From: Fragum whitleyi | Lineage: Eukaryota; Mollusca; Bivalvia; Cardiida; Cardiidae | Reading direction: 5' to 3' | Assembly: GCA_948146395.1 (NCBI GenBank) | Contig: OX411551.1 | Location: forward strand, 42,070,796-42,134,795 | Length of the DNA: 64,000 bases | Shown: piece after piece, positions 29,131-43,967 of the stretch | How the letters are laid out: each line of letters opens with the position of its first letter | How positions within the stretch are numbered: position 1 is the stretch's first letter | The notes under the pieces: model-generated | The model's database searches: none | What the model was told of the DNA's origin: nothing | What the model saw: only the letters and a program-made list of their open reading frames with translations | Translations under genes and position numbers: made by a program

Positions 29131-31589
29131 AGGAGTGACCTCACTGGAATTTACTTCCGGAGGTCGTTGTATGGTAAAAGTAGATCTTAACGAAAAAATA
29201 GTGCGGCTTGAAAATGGCATTTTGAAGTGGAGAACAGTGATCCACGTGCATATTTATTTGATTTTTTGCTAGTCTTGCATCTCTTCTTTAATATAAGGCT
29301 TGGTTCGATCTTTTTTGTGCACGATCCCTTTCCGGGAGGACGAATGAGCGACGGTGGGCGTGCCCGAACTAACTGACCTCTTCATAGGTGGAAAAAAGAC
29401 GGTTCCTTTACTCTGGCTTGAATAGCCCAAAAGTTAAACCTAAAAGACCCAGTTATTTTAGTCTCAAATGATAGAACAATGAATGTAGATGAAGCGCTGG
29501 TGACGTAATATATAAACGCATTGTTATGGAATGCGCTGCAGCACCTGAAAGTTGAGCAATTTTATATAGAACAAAGAAGGCCAAAAATCGGGTGGGGTCT
29601 GACCTAGATGGTAAAAAGATCCGATTTTGAGAAAACGAATTTTGACCTCTTCAGATAGTTGCAAATGACGTTATATTTTGTCAATAGTTTCAAAAAGTGT
29701 AAAAAATTTAATTTTAATGATTTTATCGATTTAGAATCAATTTTTTAATTTTTTAAAAAAAATTAAAGGAAACTCCTTGTAAGTAATTCTTCTTGCATTT
29801 TTTAACTTTTGTTGGGGCTAAAATTATCATTAAGTCGGTTTTCGCGCTTTGGGTAGCAAGGATTAATTTAGTTGGTCAAGTGGATGTAATTAATTATGTA
29901 AACAATGCGATAGAATGGACATAAAAAAAACCCTTACCCCATTTAAAACCTGCGATTTTGTAATATGGGGGTATCACACAAAGGTGATCGGAAAATCGTT
30001 TTCTCGCTGCAAATCTTTAATTTACTTTGCTCAGAGTTTCGGAAATAGACATTTGCTGGTAGTAAACAGGAAATATGCCTATTTCTTCTAATTCTAAATC
30101 CCTTCTCTGGCTTGAAATCCAAACCCTTTTCACTATATGGGTAAGTTTAATTTCGAAAGAAGCCCATTTCAATATTACTTTTCTGGCGTTCGTAAAACTT
30201 CAAAGCAAAATGTCCATGCTGATAAACTTGGGAACCATTTGTTTTTCAATAGTCATGCAATTAAAAGTGAATTTTAAGTAAGAAATGGTGAGAAAATGCT
30301 TAACCCTTGCCCCGATAACGGTTTTTTCATGACTTTGTCGCAGGGGACTGGTCCTTTTTGATAGCGATTTTTTAGAGTCATTTTAACACATTTTCCAACC
30401 CGTTTTCTAAATTGAACAAGACAGTTTCAAAACACTTTTAAAAAAAGCAAATTAGAGACAAAAGCATTTGAATCAAGTTAATTTGCTAGTGGAGACATAG
30501 GGTCTTACAAGTCAAAATGATCAATTATGTAAAATGTTCTCCTCTTTATCATGTCAAGTTGTTTCTTGCAAATTGAGTGATCTTCCGTTTCTGTTACTTA
30601 AATAGTAAAGTCGTCATAGCTGAATACCTACACGTGAGTGGAATTCTCGACATGGCTAAAAATGATACAAGAGACCCATTTTCCAACCCTTAACACCCAT
30701 TTAAGAATGGATTTTAATAGAAGTGGGTACCCCAAGTTCATGTTGTAAAATGGACGTTTCTCCTTCCCGTTGCGGTTTCTAATACCTTTTATTGAGTTGT
30801 AATACAACATATCTGTTATAGAACAGAGCTTTCTAGGAGATTTTTGACATAAAACTGCATTTTAAGAAATCAAAATGACCGGGCTCTGTCACTTTGTTTT
30901 TAAATTTCACACCCAGTATGACAATTTTGACATGTTTTTTGAGGATTGAATTTCGTTATTCCTACACATTATGTAAGTTTACGATGCACAAACTCTTAAA
31001 CGATGTTTTAGATCCTGAAAAATTAAGCAAAGATTGTGGAATTTTGAATTCCACCCTTTACTCTATATGAGCCCCTTTTCATTTCTGGGGAACGCTATTA
31101 TACCATTTGATTCCTCAAAGTTACGATTTTTGAAGCTAAGATGTCTGTTTTATTTTTTCTTTCTACTGCCATTTTGATATCTTTCAACAGAAAAAAACCT
31201 TTTTGCGCATATTTTTATGATTAAGTTCTTTTAATTGGCATTAAAATGTGAAAATTGCCTCAAAATGCCTTATTGCCTCAAAATCAAGTTATGTTTATCA
31301 TTTTTTGCTTAACAAGTTTGGATGGAGTAATAGTTCAAAATTATACTTTGAAAAATCATTCCCAATGGCTTCTTACCAAAAATATTTGATTAAGTAATCA
31401 TGGTATATCACAAATAACAGTGCTCTGAATTCTTGCCTTTTTTCGCTAAACAGGTCATGTCCTAAAATCGTCATATTTCAGTGACAAATGCAAATATTAA
31501 AACCTTATTGACTTAACTTTGGTCACAATACCCCCCAGCATTGATCAAAGTGTTTAGAAGTTAGAGGAATGCAAAAAGCTCTTAAATTT
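29131..31589 (+). repeat. Satellite unit 4 (S, 2459 bp)
   Basis: First unit with C at the T/C marker (30730). Short 13-nt segment (31259-31271), five A. One extra A in the run at about 29922-29930 and a private C at 30892. Confidence 0.95.
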
Positions 31590-34047
31590 AGGAGTGACCT
31601 CACTGGAATTTACTTCCGGAGGTCGTTGTATGGTAAAAGTAGATCTTAACGAAAAAATAGTGCGGCTTGAAAATGGCATTTTGAAGTGGAGAACAGTGAT
31701 CCACGTGCATATTTATTTGATTTTTTGCTAGTCTTGCATCTCTTCTTTAATATAAGGCTTGGTTCGATCTTTTTTGTGCACGATCCCTTTCCGGGAGGAC
31801 GAATGAGCGACGGTGGGCGTGCCCGAACTAACTGACCTCTTCATAGGTGGAAAAAAGACGGTTCCTTTACTCTGGCTTGAATAGCCCAAAAGTTAAACCT
31901 AAAAGACCCAGTTATTTTAGTCTCAAATGATAGAACAATGAATGTAGATGAAGCGCTGGTGACGTAATATATAAACGCATTGTTATGGAATGCGCTGCAG
32001 CACCTGAAAGTTGAGCAATTTTATATAGAACAAAGAAGGCCAAAAATCGGGTGGGGTCTGACCTAGATGGTAAAAAGATCCGATTTTGAGAAAACGAATT
32101 TTGACCTCTTCAGATAGTTGCAAATGACGTTATATTTTGTCAATAGTTTCAAAAAGTGTAAAAAATTTAATTTTAATGATTTTATCGATTTAGAATCAAT
32201 TTTTTAATTTTTTAAAAAAAATTAAAGGAAACTCCTTGTAAGTAATTCTTCTTGCATTTTTTAACTTTCGTTGGGGCTAAAATTATCATTAAGTCGGTTT
32301 TCGCGCTTTGGGTAGCAAGGATTAATTTAGTTGGTCAAGTGGATGTAATTAATTATGTAAACAATGCGATAGAATGGACATAAAAAAACCCTTACCCCAT
32401 TTAAAACCTGCGATTTTGTAATATGGGGGTATCACACAAAGGTGATCGGAAAATCGTTTTCTCGCTGCAAATCTTTAATTTACTTTGCTCAGAGTTTCGG
32501 AAATAGACATTTGCTGGTAGTAAACAGGAAATATGCCTATTTCTTCTAATTCTAAATCCCTTCTCTGGCTTGAAATCCAAACCCTTTTCACTATATGGGT
32601 AAGTTTAATTTCGAAAGAAGCCCATTTCAATATTACTTTTCTGGCGTTCGTAAAACTTCAAAGCAAAATGTCCATGCTGATAAACTTGGGAACCATTTGT
32701 TTTTCAATAGTCATGCAATTAAAAGTGAATTTTAAGTAAGAAATGGTGAGAAAATGCTTAACCCTTGCCCCGATAACGGTTTTTTCATGACTTTGTCGCA
32801 GGGGACTGGTCCTTTTTGATAGCGATTTTTTAGAGTCATTTTAACACATTTTCCAACCCGTTTTCTAAATTGAACAAGACAGTTTCAAAACACTTTTAAA
32901 AAAAGCAAATTAGAGACAAAAGCATTTGAATCAAGTTAATTTGCTAGTGGAGACATAGGGTCTTACAAGTCAAAATGATCAATTATGTAAAATGTTCTCC
33001 TCTTTATCATGTCAAGTTGTTTCTTGCAAATTGAGTGATCTTCCGTTTCTGTTACTTAAATAGTAAAGTCGTCATAGCTGAATACCTACACGTGAGTGGA
33101 ATTCTCGACATGGCTAAAAATGATACAAGAGACCCATTTTCCAACCCTTAACACCCATTTAAGAATGGATTTTAATAGAAGTGGGTACCCCAAGTTCATG
33201 TTGTAAAATGGACATTTCTCCTTCCCGTTGCGGTTTCTAATACCTTTTATTGAGTTGTAATACAACATATCTGTTATAGAACAGAGCTTTCTAGGAGATT
33301 TTTGACATAAAACTGCATTTTAAGAAATCAAAATGACCGGGCTCTGTCATTTTGTTTTTAAATTTCACACCCAGTATGACAATTTTGACATGTTTTTTGA
33401 GGATTGAATTTCGTTATTCCTACACATTATGTAAGTTTACGATGCACAAACTCTTAAACGATGTTTTAGATCCTGAAAAATTAAGCAAAGATTGTGGAAT
33501 TTTGAATTCCACCCTTTACTCTATATGAGCCCCTTTTCATTTCTGGGGAACGCTATTATACCATTTGATTCCTCAAAGTTACGATTTTTGAAGCTAAGAT
33601 GTCTGTTTTATTTTTTCTTTCTACTGCCATTTTGATATCTTTCAACAGAAAAAAACCTTTTTGCGCATATTTTTATGATTAAGTTCTTTTAATTGGCATT
33701 AAAATGTGAAAATTGCCTCAAAATGCCTTATTGCCTCAAAATCAAGTTATGTTTATCATTTTTTGCTTAACAAGTTTGGATGGAGTAATAGTTCAAAATT
33801 ATACTTTGAAAAATCATTCCCAATGGCTTCTTACCAAAAATATTTGATTAAGTAATCATGGTATATCACAAATAACAGTGCTCTGAATTCTTGCCTTTTT
33901 TCGCTAAACAGGTCATGTCCTAAAATCGTCATATTTCAGTGACAAATGCAAATATTAAAACCTTATTGACTTAACTTTGGTCACAATACCCCCCAGCATT
34001 GATCAAAGTGTTTAGAAGTTAGAGGAATGCAAAAAGCTCTTAAATTT
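31590..34047 (+). repeat. Satellite unit 5 (S, 2458 bp)
   Basis: C at 32269, shared only with unit 10. Private A at 33214. Confidence 0.95.
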
Positions 34048-36506
34048 AGGAGTGACCTCACTGGAATTTACTTCCGGAGGTCGTTGTATGGTAAAAGTAG
34101 ATCTTAACGAAAAAATAGTGCGGCTTGAAAATGGCATTTTGAAGTGGAGAACAGTGATCCACGTGCATATTTATTTGATTTTTTGCTAGTCTTGCATCTC
34201 TTCTTTAATATAAGGCTTGGTTCGATCTTTTTTGTGCACGATCCCTTTCCGGGAGGACGAATGAGCGACGGTGGGCGTGCCCGAACTAACTGACCTCTTC
34301 ATAGGTGGAAAAAAGACGGTTCCTTTACTCTGGCTTGAATAGCCCAAAAGTTAAACCTAAAAGACCCAGTTATTTTAGTCTGAAATGATAGAACAATGAA
34401 TGTAGATGAAGCGCTGGTGACGTAATATATAAACGCATTGTTATGGAATGCGCTGCAGCACCTGAAAGTTGAGCAATTTTATATAGAACAAAGAAGGCCA
34501 AAAATCGGGTGGGGTCTGACCTAGATGGTAAAAAGATCCGATTTTGAGAAAACGAATTTTGACCTCTTCAGATAGTTGCAAATGACGTTATATTTTGTCA
34601 ATAGTTTCAAAAAGTGTAAAAAATTTAATTTTAATGATTTTATCGATTTAGAATCAATTTTTTAATTTTTTAAAAAAAATTAAAGGAAACTCCTTGTAAG
34701 TAATTCTTCTTGCATTTTTTAACTTTTGTTGGGGCTAAAATTATCATTAAGTCGGTTTTCGCGCTTTGGGTAGCAAGGATTAATTTAGTTGGTCAAGTGG
34801 ATGTAATTAATTATGTAAACAATGCGATAGAATGGACATAAAAAAAACCCTTACCCCATTTAAAACCTGCGATTTTGTAATATGGGGGTATCACACAAAG
34901 GTGATCGGAAAATCGTTTTCTCGCTGCAAATCTTTAATTTACTTTGCTCAGAGTTTCGGAAATAGACATTTGCTGGTAGTAAACAGGAAATATGCCTATT
35001 TCTTCTAATTCTAAATCCCTTCTCTGGCTTGAAATCCAAACCCTTTTCACTATATGGGTAAGTTTAATTTCGAAAGAAGCCCATTTCAATATTACTTTTC
35101 TGGCGTTCGTAAAACTTCAAAGCAAAATGTCCATGCTGATAAACTTGGGAACCATTTGTTTTTCAATAGTCATGCAATTAAAAGTGAATTTTAAGTAAGA
35201 AATGGTGAGAAAATGCTTAACCCTTGCCCCGATAACGGTTTTTTCATGACTTTGTCGCAGGGGACTGGTCCTTTTTGATAGCGATTTTTTAGAGTCATTT
35301 TAACACATTTTCCAACCCGTTTTCTAAATTGAACAAGACAGTTTCAAAACACTTTTAAAAAAAGCAAATTAGAGACAAAAGCATTTGAATCAAGTTAATT
35401 TGCTAGTGGAGACATAGGGTCTTACAAGTCAAAATGATCAATTATGTAAAATGTTCTCCTCTTTATCATGTCAAGTTGTTTCTTGCAAATTGAGTGATCT
35501 TCCGTTTCTGTTACTTAAATAGTAAAGTCGTCATAGCTGAATACCTACACGTGAGTGGAATTCTCGACATGGCTAAAAATGATACAAGAGACCCATTTTC
35601 CAACCCTTAACACCCATTTAAGAATGGATTTTAATAGAAGTGGGTACCCCAAGTTCATGTTGTAAAATGGACGTTTCTCCTTCCCGTTGCGGTTTCTAAT
35701 ACCTTTTATTGAGTTGTAATACAACATATCTGTTATAGAACAGAGCTTTCTAGGAGATTTTTGACATAAAACTGCATTTTAAGAAATCAAAATGACCGGG
35801 CTCTGTCATTTTGTTTTTAAATTTCACACCCAGTATGACAATTTTGACATGTTTTTTGAGGATTGAATTTCGTTATTCCTACACATTATGTAAGTTTACG
35901 ATGCACAAACTCTTAAACGATGTTTTAGATCCTGAAAAATTAAGCAAAGATTGTGGAATTTTGAATTCCACCCTTTACTCTATATGAGCCCCTTTTCATT
36001 TCTGGGGAACGCTATTATACCATTTGATTCCTCAAAGTTACGATTTTTGAAGCTAAGATGTCTGTTTTATTTTTTCTTTCTACTGCCATTTTGATATCTT
36101 TCAACAGAAAAAAACCTTTTTGCGCATATTTTTATGATTAAGTTCTTTTAATTGGCATTAAAATGTGAAAATTGCCTCAAAATGCCTTATTGCCTCAAAA
36201 TCAAGTTATGTTTATCATTTTTTGCTTAACAAGTTTGGATGGAGTAATAGTTCAAAATTATACTTTGAAAAATCATTCCCAATGGCTTCTTACCAAAAAT
36301 ATTTGATTAAGTAATCATGGTATATCACAAATAACAGTGCTCTGAATTCTTGCCTTTTTTCGCTAAACAGGTCATGTCCTAAAATCGTCATATTTCAGTG
36401 ACAAATGCAAATATTAAAACCTTATTGACTTAACTTTGGTCACAATACCCCCCAGCATTGATCAAAGTGTTTAGAAGTTAGAGGAATGCAAAAAGCTCTT
36501 AAATTT
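34048..36506 (+). repeat. Satellite unit 6 (S, 2459 bp)
   Basis: Private G at 34382; one extra A in the run near 34840-34848, as in unit 4. Confidence 0.95.
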
Positions 36507-39003
36507 AGGAGTGACCTCACTGGAATTTACTTCCGGAGGTCGTTGTATGGTAAAAGTAGATCTTAACGAAAAAATAGTGCGGCTTGAAAATGGCATTTTG
36601 AAGTGGAGAACAGTGATCCACGTGCATATTTATTTGATTTTTTGCTAGTCTTGCATCTCTTCTTTAATATAAGGCTTGGTTCGATCTTTTTTGTGCACGA
36701 TCCCTTTCCGGGAGGACGAATGAGCGACGGTGGGCGTGCCCGAACTAACTGACCTCTTCATAGGTGGAAAAAAGACGGTTCCTTTACTCTGGCTTGAATA
36801 GCCCAAAAGTTAAACCTAAAAGACCCAGTTATTTTAGTCTCAAATGATAGAACAATGAATGTAGATGAAGCGCTGGTGACGTAATATATAAACGCATTGT
36901 TATGGAATGCGCTGCAGCACCTGAAAGTTGAGCAATTTTATATAGAACAAAGAAGGCCAAAAATCGGGTGGGGTCTGACCTAGATGGTAAAAAGATCCGA
37001 TTTTGAGAAAACGAATTTTGACCTCTTCAGATAGTTGCAAATGACGTTATATTTTGTCAATAGTTTCAAAAAGTGTAAAAAATTTAATTTTAATGATTTT
37101 ATCGATTTAGAATCAATTTTTTAATTTTTTAAAAAAAATTAAAGGAAACTCCTTGTAAGTAATTCTTCTTGCATTTTTTAACTTTTGTTGGGGCTAAAAT
37201 TATCATTAAGTCGGTTTTCGCGCTTTGGGTAGCAAGGATTAATTTAGTTGGTCAAGTGGATGTAATTAATTATGTAAACAATGCGATAGAATGGACATAA
37301 AAAAACCCTTACCCCATTTAAAACCTGCGATTTTGTAATATGGGGGTATCACACAAAGGTGATCGGAAAATCGTTTTCTCGCTGCAAATCTTTAATTTAC
37401 TTTGCTCAGAGTTTCGGAAATAGACATTTGCTGGTAGTAAACAGGAAATATGCCTATTTCTTCTAATTCTAAATCCCTTCTCTGGCTTGAAATCCAAACC
37501 CTTTTCACTATATGGGTAAGTTTAATTTCGAAAGAAGCCCATTTCAATATTACTTTTCTGGCGTTCGTAAAACTTCAAAGCAAAATGTCCATGCTGATAA
37601 ACTTGGGAACCATTTGTTTTTCAATAGTCATGCAATTAAAAGTGAATTTTAAGTAAGAAATGGTGAGAAAATGCTTAACCCTTGCCCCGATAACGGTTTT
37701 TTCATGACTTTGTCGCAGGGGACTGGTCCTTTTTGATAGCGATTTTTTAGAGTCATTTTAACACATTTTCCAACCCGTTTTCTAAATTGAACAAGACAGT
37801 TTCAAAACACTTTTAAAAAAAGCAAATTAGAGACAAAAGCATTTGAATCAAGTTAATTTGCTAGTGGAGACATAGGGTCTTACAAGTCAAAATGATCAAT
37901 TATGTAAAATGTTCTCCTCTTTATCATGTCAAGTTGTTTCTTGCAAATTGAGTGATCTTCCGTTTCTGTTACTTAAATAGTAAAGTCGTCATAGCTGAAT
38001 ACCTACACGTGAGTGGAATTCTCGACATGGCTAAAAATGATACAAGAGACCCATTTTCCAACCCTTAACACCCATTTAAGAATGGATTTTAATAGAAGTG
38101 GGTACCCCAAGTTCATGTTGTAAAATGGACGTTTCTCCTTCCCGTTGCGGTTTCTAATACCTTTTATTGAGTTGTAATACAACATATCTGTTATAGAACA
38201 GAGCTTTCTAGGAGATTTTTGACATAAAACTGCATTTTAAGAAATCAAAATGACCGGGCTCTGTCATTTTGTTTTTAAATTTCACACCCAGTATGACAAT
38301 TTTGACATGTTTTTTGAGGATTGAATTTCGTTATTCCTACACATTATGTAAGTTTACGATGCACAAACTCTTAAACGATGTTTTAGATCCTGAAAAATTA
38401 AGCAAAGATTGTGGAATTTTGAATTCCACCCTTTACTCTATATGAGCCCCTTTTCATTTCTGGGGAACGCTATTATACCATTTGATTCCTCAAAGTTACG
38501 ATTTTTGAAGCTAAGATGTCTGTTTTATTTTTTCTTTCTACTGCCATTTTGATATCTTTCAACAGAAAAAAACCTTTTTGCGCATATTTTTATGATTAAG
38601 TTCTTTTAATTGGCATTAAAATGTGAAAATTGCGATTTTTTTTTGTTAAAATTACCTCGACCTTGAATGATTAACCCCCCTTTTTATTGCCTCAAAATCA
38701 AGTTATGTTTATCATTTTTTGCTTAACAAGTTTGGATGGAGTAATAGTTCAAAATTATACTTTGAAAAATCATTCCCAATGGCTTCTTACCAAAAATATT
38801 TGATTAAGTAATCATGGTATATCACAAATAACAGTGCTCTGAATTCTTGCCTTTTTTCGCTAAACAGGTCATGTCCTAAAATCGTCATATTTCAGTGACA
38901 AATGCAAATATTAAAACCTTATTGACTTAACTTTGGTCACAATACCCCCCAGCATTGATCAAAGTGTTTAGAAGTTAGAGGAATGCAAAAAGCTCTTAAA
39001 TTT
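36507..39003 (+). repeat. Satellite unit 7 (L, recombinant, 2497 bp)
   Basis: Long segment but five A downstream, a combination otherwise seen only in unit 10. The T run in the long segment is one longer (nine), so total length equals the standard L unit. Confidence 0.93.
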
Positions 39004-41500
39004 AGGAGTGACCTCACTGGAATTTACTTCCGGAGGTCGTTGTATGGTAAAAGTAGATCTTAACGAAAAAATAGTGCGGCTTGAAAATGGCATTTTGAAG
39101 TGGAGAACAGTGATCCACGTGCATATTTATTTGATTTTTTGCTAGTCTTGCATCTCTTCTTTAATATAAGGCTTGGTTCGATCTTTTTTGTGCACGATCC
39201 CTTTCCGGGAGGACGAATGAGCGACGGTGGGCGTGCCCGAACTAACTGACCTCTTCATAGGTGGAAAAAAGACGGTTCCTTTACTCTGGCTTGAATAGCC
39301 CAAAAGTTAAACCTAAAAGACCCAGTTATTTTAGTCTCAAATGATAGAACAATGAATGTAGATGAAGCGCTGGTGACGTAATATATAAACGCATTGTTAT
39401 GGAATGCGCTGCAGCACCTGAAAGTTGAGCAATTTTATATAGAACAAAGAAGGCCAAAAATCGGGTGGGGTCTGACCTAGATGGTAAAAAGATCCGATTT
39501 TGAGAAAACGAATTTTGACCTCTTCAGATAGTTGCAAATGACGTTATATTTTGTCAATAGTTTCAAAAAGTGTAAAAAATTTAATTTTAATGATTTTATC
39601 GATTTAGAATCAATTTTTTAATTTTTTAAAAAAAATTAAAGGAAACTCCTTGTAAGTAATTCTTCTTGCATTTTTTAACTTTTGTTGGGGCTAAAATTAT
39701 CATTAAGTCGGTTTTCGCGCTTTGGGTAGCAAGGATTAATTTAGTTGGTCAAGTGGATGTAATTAATTATGTAAACAATGCGATAGAATGGACATAAAAA
39801 AACCCTTACCCCATTTAAAACCTGCGATTTTGTAATATGGGGGTATCACACAAAGGTGATCGGAAAATCGTTTTCTCGCTGCAAATCTTTAATTTACTTT
39901 GCTCAGAGTTTCGGAAATAGACATTTGCTGGTAGTAAACAGGAAATATGCCTATTTCTTCTAATTCTAAATCCCTTCTCTGGCTTGAAATCCAAACCCTT
40001 TTCACTATATGGGTAAGTTTAATTTCGAAAGAAGCCCATTTCAATATTACTTTTCTGGCGTTCGTAAAACTTCAAAGCAAAATGTCCATGCTGATAAACT
40101 TGGGAACCATTTGTTTTTCAATAGTCATGCAATTAAAAGTGAATTTTAAGTAAGAAATGGTGAGAAAATGCTTAACCCTTGCCCCGATAACGGTTTTTTC
40201 ATGACTTTGTCGCAGGGGACTGGTCCTTTTTGATAGCGATTTTTTAGAGTCATTTTAACACATTTTCCAACCCGTTTTCTAAATTGAACAAGACAGTTTC
40301 AAAACACTTTTAAAAAAAGCAAATTAGAGACAAAAGCATTTGAATCAAGTTAATTTGCTAGTGGAGACATAGGGTCTTACAAGTCAAAATGATCAATTAT
40401 GTAAAATGTTCTCCTCTTTATCATGTCAAGTTGTTTCTTGCAAATTGAGTGATCTTCCGTTTCTGTTACTTAAATAGTAAAGTCGTCATAGCTGAATACC
40501 TACACGTGAGTGGAATTCTCGACATGGCTAAAAATGATACAAGAGACCCATTTTCCAACCCTTAACACCCATTTAAGAATGGATTTTAATAGAAGTGGGT
40601 ACCCCAAGTTCATGTTGTAAAATGGACGTTTCTCCTTCCCGTTGCGGTTTCTAATACCTTTTATTGAGTTATAATACAACATATCTGTTATAGAACAGAG
40701 CTTTCTAGGAGATTTTTGACATAAAACTGCATTTTAAGAAATCAAAATGACCGGGCTCTGTCATTTTGTTTTTAAATTTCACACCCAGTATGACAATTTT
40801 GACATGTTTTTTGAGGATTGAATTTCGTTATTCCTACACATTATGTAAGTTTACGATGCACAAACTCTTAAACGATGTTTTAGATCCTGAAAAATTAAGC
40901 AAAGATTGTGGAATTTTGAATTCCACCCTTTACTCTATATGAGCCCCTTTTCATTTCTGGGGAACGCTATTATACCATTTGATTCCTCAAAGTTACGATT
41001 TTTGAAGCTAAGATGTCTGTTTTATTTTTTCTTTCTACTGCCATTTTGATATCTTTCAACAGAAAAAAACCTTTTTGCGCATATTTTTATGATTAAGTTC
41101 TTTTAATTGGCATTAAAATGTGAAAATTGCGATTTTTTTTTTTAAAATTACCTCGACCTTGAATGATTAACCCCCCTTTTTATTGCCTCAAAATCAAGTT
41201 ATGTTTATCATTTTTTGCTTAACAAGTTTGGATGGAGTAATAGTTCAAAATTATACTTTGAAAAATCATTCCCAATGGCTTCTTACCAAAAAATATTTGA
41301 TTAAGTAATCATGGTATATCACAAATAACAGTGCTCTGAATTCTTGCCTTTTTTCGCTAAACAGGTCATGTCCTAAAATCGTCATATTTCAGTGACAAAT
41401 GCAAATATTAAAACCTTATTGACTTAACTTTGGTCACAATACCCCCCAGCATTGATCAAAGTGTTTAGAAGTTAGAGGAATGCAAAAAGCTCTTAAATTT
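39004..41500 (+). repeat. Satellite unit 8 (L, 2497 bp)
   Basis: Long, six A. Private A at 40671 and T for G at 41141. Confidence 0.95.
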
Positions 41501-43967
41501 AGGAGTGACCTCACTGGAATTTACTTCCGGAGGTCGTTGTATGGTAAAAGTAGATCTTAACGAAAAAATAGTGCGGCTTGAAAATGGCATTTTGAAGTGG
41601 AGAACAGTGATCCACGTGCATATTTATTTGATTTTTTGCTAGTCTTGCATCTCTTCTTTAATATAAGGCTTGGTTCGATCTTTTTTGTGCACGATCCCTT
41701 TCCGGGAGGACGAATGAGCGACGGTGGGCGTGCCCGAACTAACTGACCTCTTCATAGGTGGAAAAAAGACGGTTCCTTTACTCTGGCTTGAATAGCCCAA
41801 AAGTTAAACCTAAAAGACCCAGTTATTTTAGTCTCAAATGATAGAACAATGAATGTAGATGAAGCGCTGGTGACGTAATATATAAACGCATTGTTATGGA
41901 ATGCGCTGCAGCACCTGAAAGTTGAGCAATTTTATATAGAACAAAGAAGGCCAAAAATCGGGTGGGGTCTGACCTAGATGGTAAAAAGATCCGATTTTGA
42001 GAAAACGAATTTTGACCTCTTCAGATAGTTGCAAATGACGTTATATTTTGTCAATAGTTTCAAAAAGTGTAAAAAATTTAATTTTAATGATTTTATCGAT
42101 TTAGAATCAATTTTTTAATTTTTTAATTTTTTAAAAAAAAATTAAAGGAAACTCCTTGTAAGTAATTCTTCTTGCATTTTTTAACTTTTGTTGGGGCTAA
42201 AATTATCATTAAGTCGGTTTTCGCGCTTTGGGTAGCAAGGATTAATTTAGTTGGTCAAGTGGATGTAATTAATTATGTAAACAATGCGATAGAATGGACA
42301 TAAAAAAACCCTTACCCCATTTAAAACCTGCGATTTTGTAATATGGGGGTATCACACAAAGGTGATCGGAAAATCGTTTTCTCGCTGCAAATCTTTAATT
42401 TACTTTGCTCAGAGTTTCGGAAATAGACATTTGCTGGTAGTAAACAGGAAATATGCCTATTTCTTCTAATTCTAAATCCCTTCTCTGGCTTGAAATCCAA
42501 ACCCTTTTCACTATATGGGTAAGTTTAATTTCGAAAGAAGCCCATTTCAATATTACTTTTCTGGCGTTCGTAAAACTTCAAAGCAAAATGTCCATGCTGA
42601 TAAACTTGGGAACCATTTGTTTTTCAATAGTCATGCAATTAAAAGTGAATTTTAAGTAAGAAATGGTGAGAAAATGCTTAACCCTTGCCCCGATAACGGT
42701 TTTTTCATGACTTTGTCGCAGGGGACTGGTCCTTTTTGATAGCGATTTTTTAGAGTCATTTTAACACATTTTCCAACCCGTTTTCTAAATTGAACAAGAC
42801 AGTTTCAAAACACTTTTAAAAAAAGCAAATTAGAGACAAAAGCATTTGAATCAAGTTAATTTGCTAGTGGAGACATAGGGTCTTACAAGTCAAAATGATC
42901 AATTATGTAAAATGTTCTCCTCTTTATCATGTCAAGTTGTTTCTTGCAAATTGAGTGATCTTCCGTTTCTGTTACTTAAATAGTAAAGTCGTCATAGCTG
43001 AATACCTACACGTGAGTGGAATTCTCGACATGGCTAAAAATGATACAAGAGACCCATTTTCCAACCCTTAACACCCATTTAAGAATGGATTTTAATAGAA
43101 GTGGGTACCCCAAGTTCATGTTGTAAAATGGACGTTTCTCCTTCCCGTTGCGGTTTCTAATACCTTTTATTGAGTTGTAATACAACATATCTGTTATAGA
43201 ACAGAGCTTTCTAGGAGATTTTTGACATAAAACTGCATTTTAAGAAATCAAAATGACCGGGCTCTGTCATTTTGTTTTTAAATTTCACACCCAGTATGAC
43301 AATTTTGACATGTTTTTTGAGGATTGAATTTCGTTATTCCTACACATTATGTAAGTTTACGATGCACAAACTCTTAAACGATGTTTTAGATCCTGAAAAA
43401 TTAAGCAAAGATTGTGGAATTTTGAATTCCACCCTTTACTCTATATGAGCCCCTTTTCATTTCTGGGGAACGCTATTATACCATTTGATTCCTCAAAGTT
43501 ACGATTTTTGAAGCTAAGATGTCTGTTTTATTTTTTCTTTCTACTGCCATTTTGATATCTTTCAACAGAAAAAAACCTTTTTGCGCATATTTTTATGATT
43601 AAGTTCTTTTAATTGGCATTAAAATGTGAAAATTGCCTCAAAATGCCTTATTGCCTCAAAATCAAGTTATGTTTATCATTTTTTGCTTAACAAGTTTGGA
43701 TGGAGTAATAGTTCAAAATTATACTTTGAAAAATCATTCCCAATGGCTTCTTACCAAAAATATTTGATTAAGTAATCATGGTATATCACAAATAACAGTG
43801 CTCTGAATTCTTGCCTTTTTTCGCTAAACAGGTCATGTCCTAAAATCGTCATATTTCAGTGACAAATGCAAATATTAAAACCTTATTGACTTAACTTTGG
43901 TCACAATACCCCCCAGCATTGATCAAAGTGTTTAGAAGTTAGAGGAATGCAAAAAGCTCTTAAATTT
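41501..43967 (+). repeat. Satellite unit 9 (S, 2467 bp)
   Basis: Carries a private 9-bp duplication (TTTTTTAAT-type) in the AT-rich tract near 42115-42130. Confidence 0.95.
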
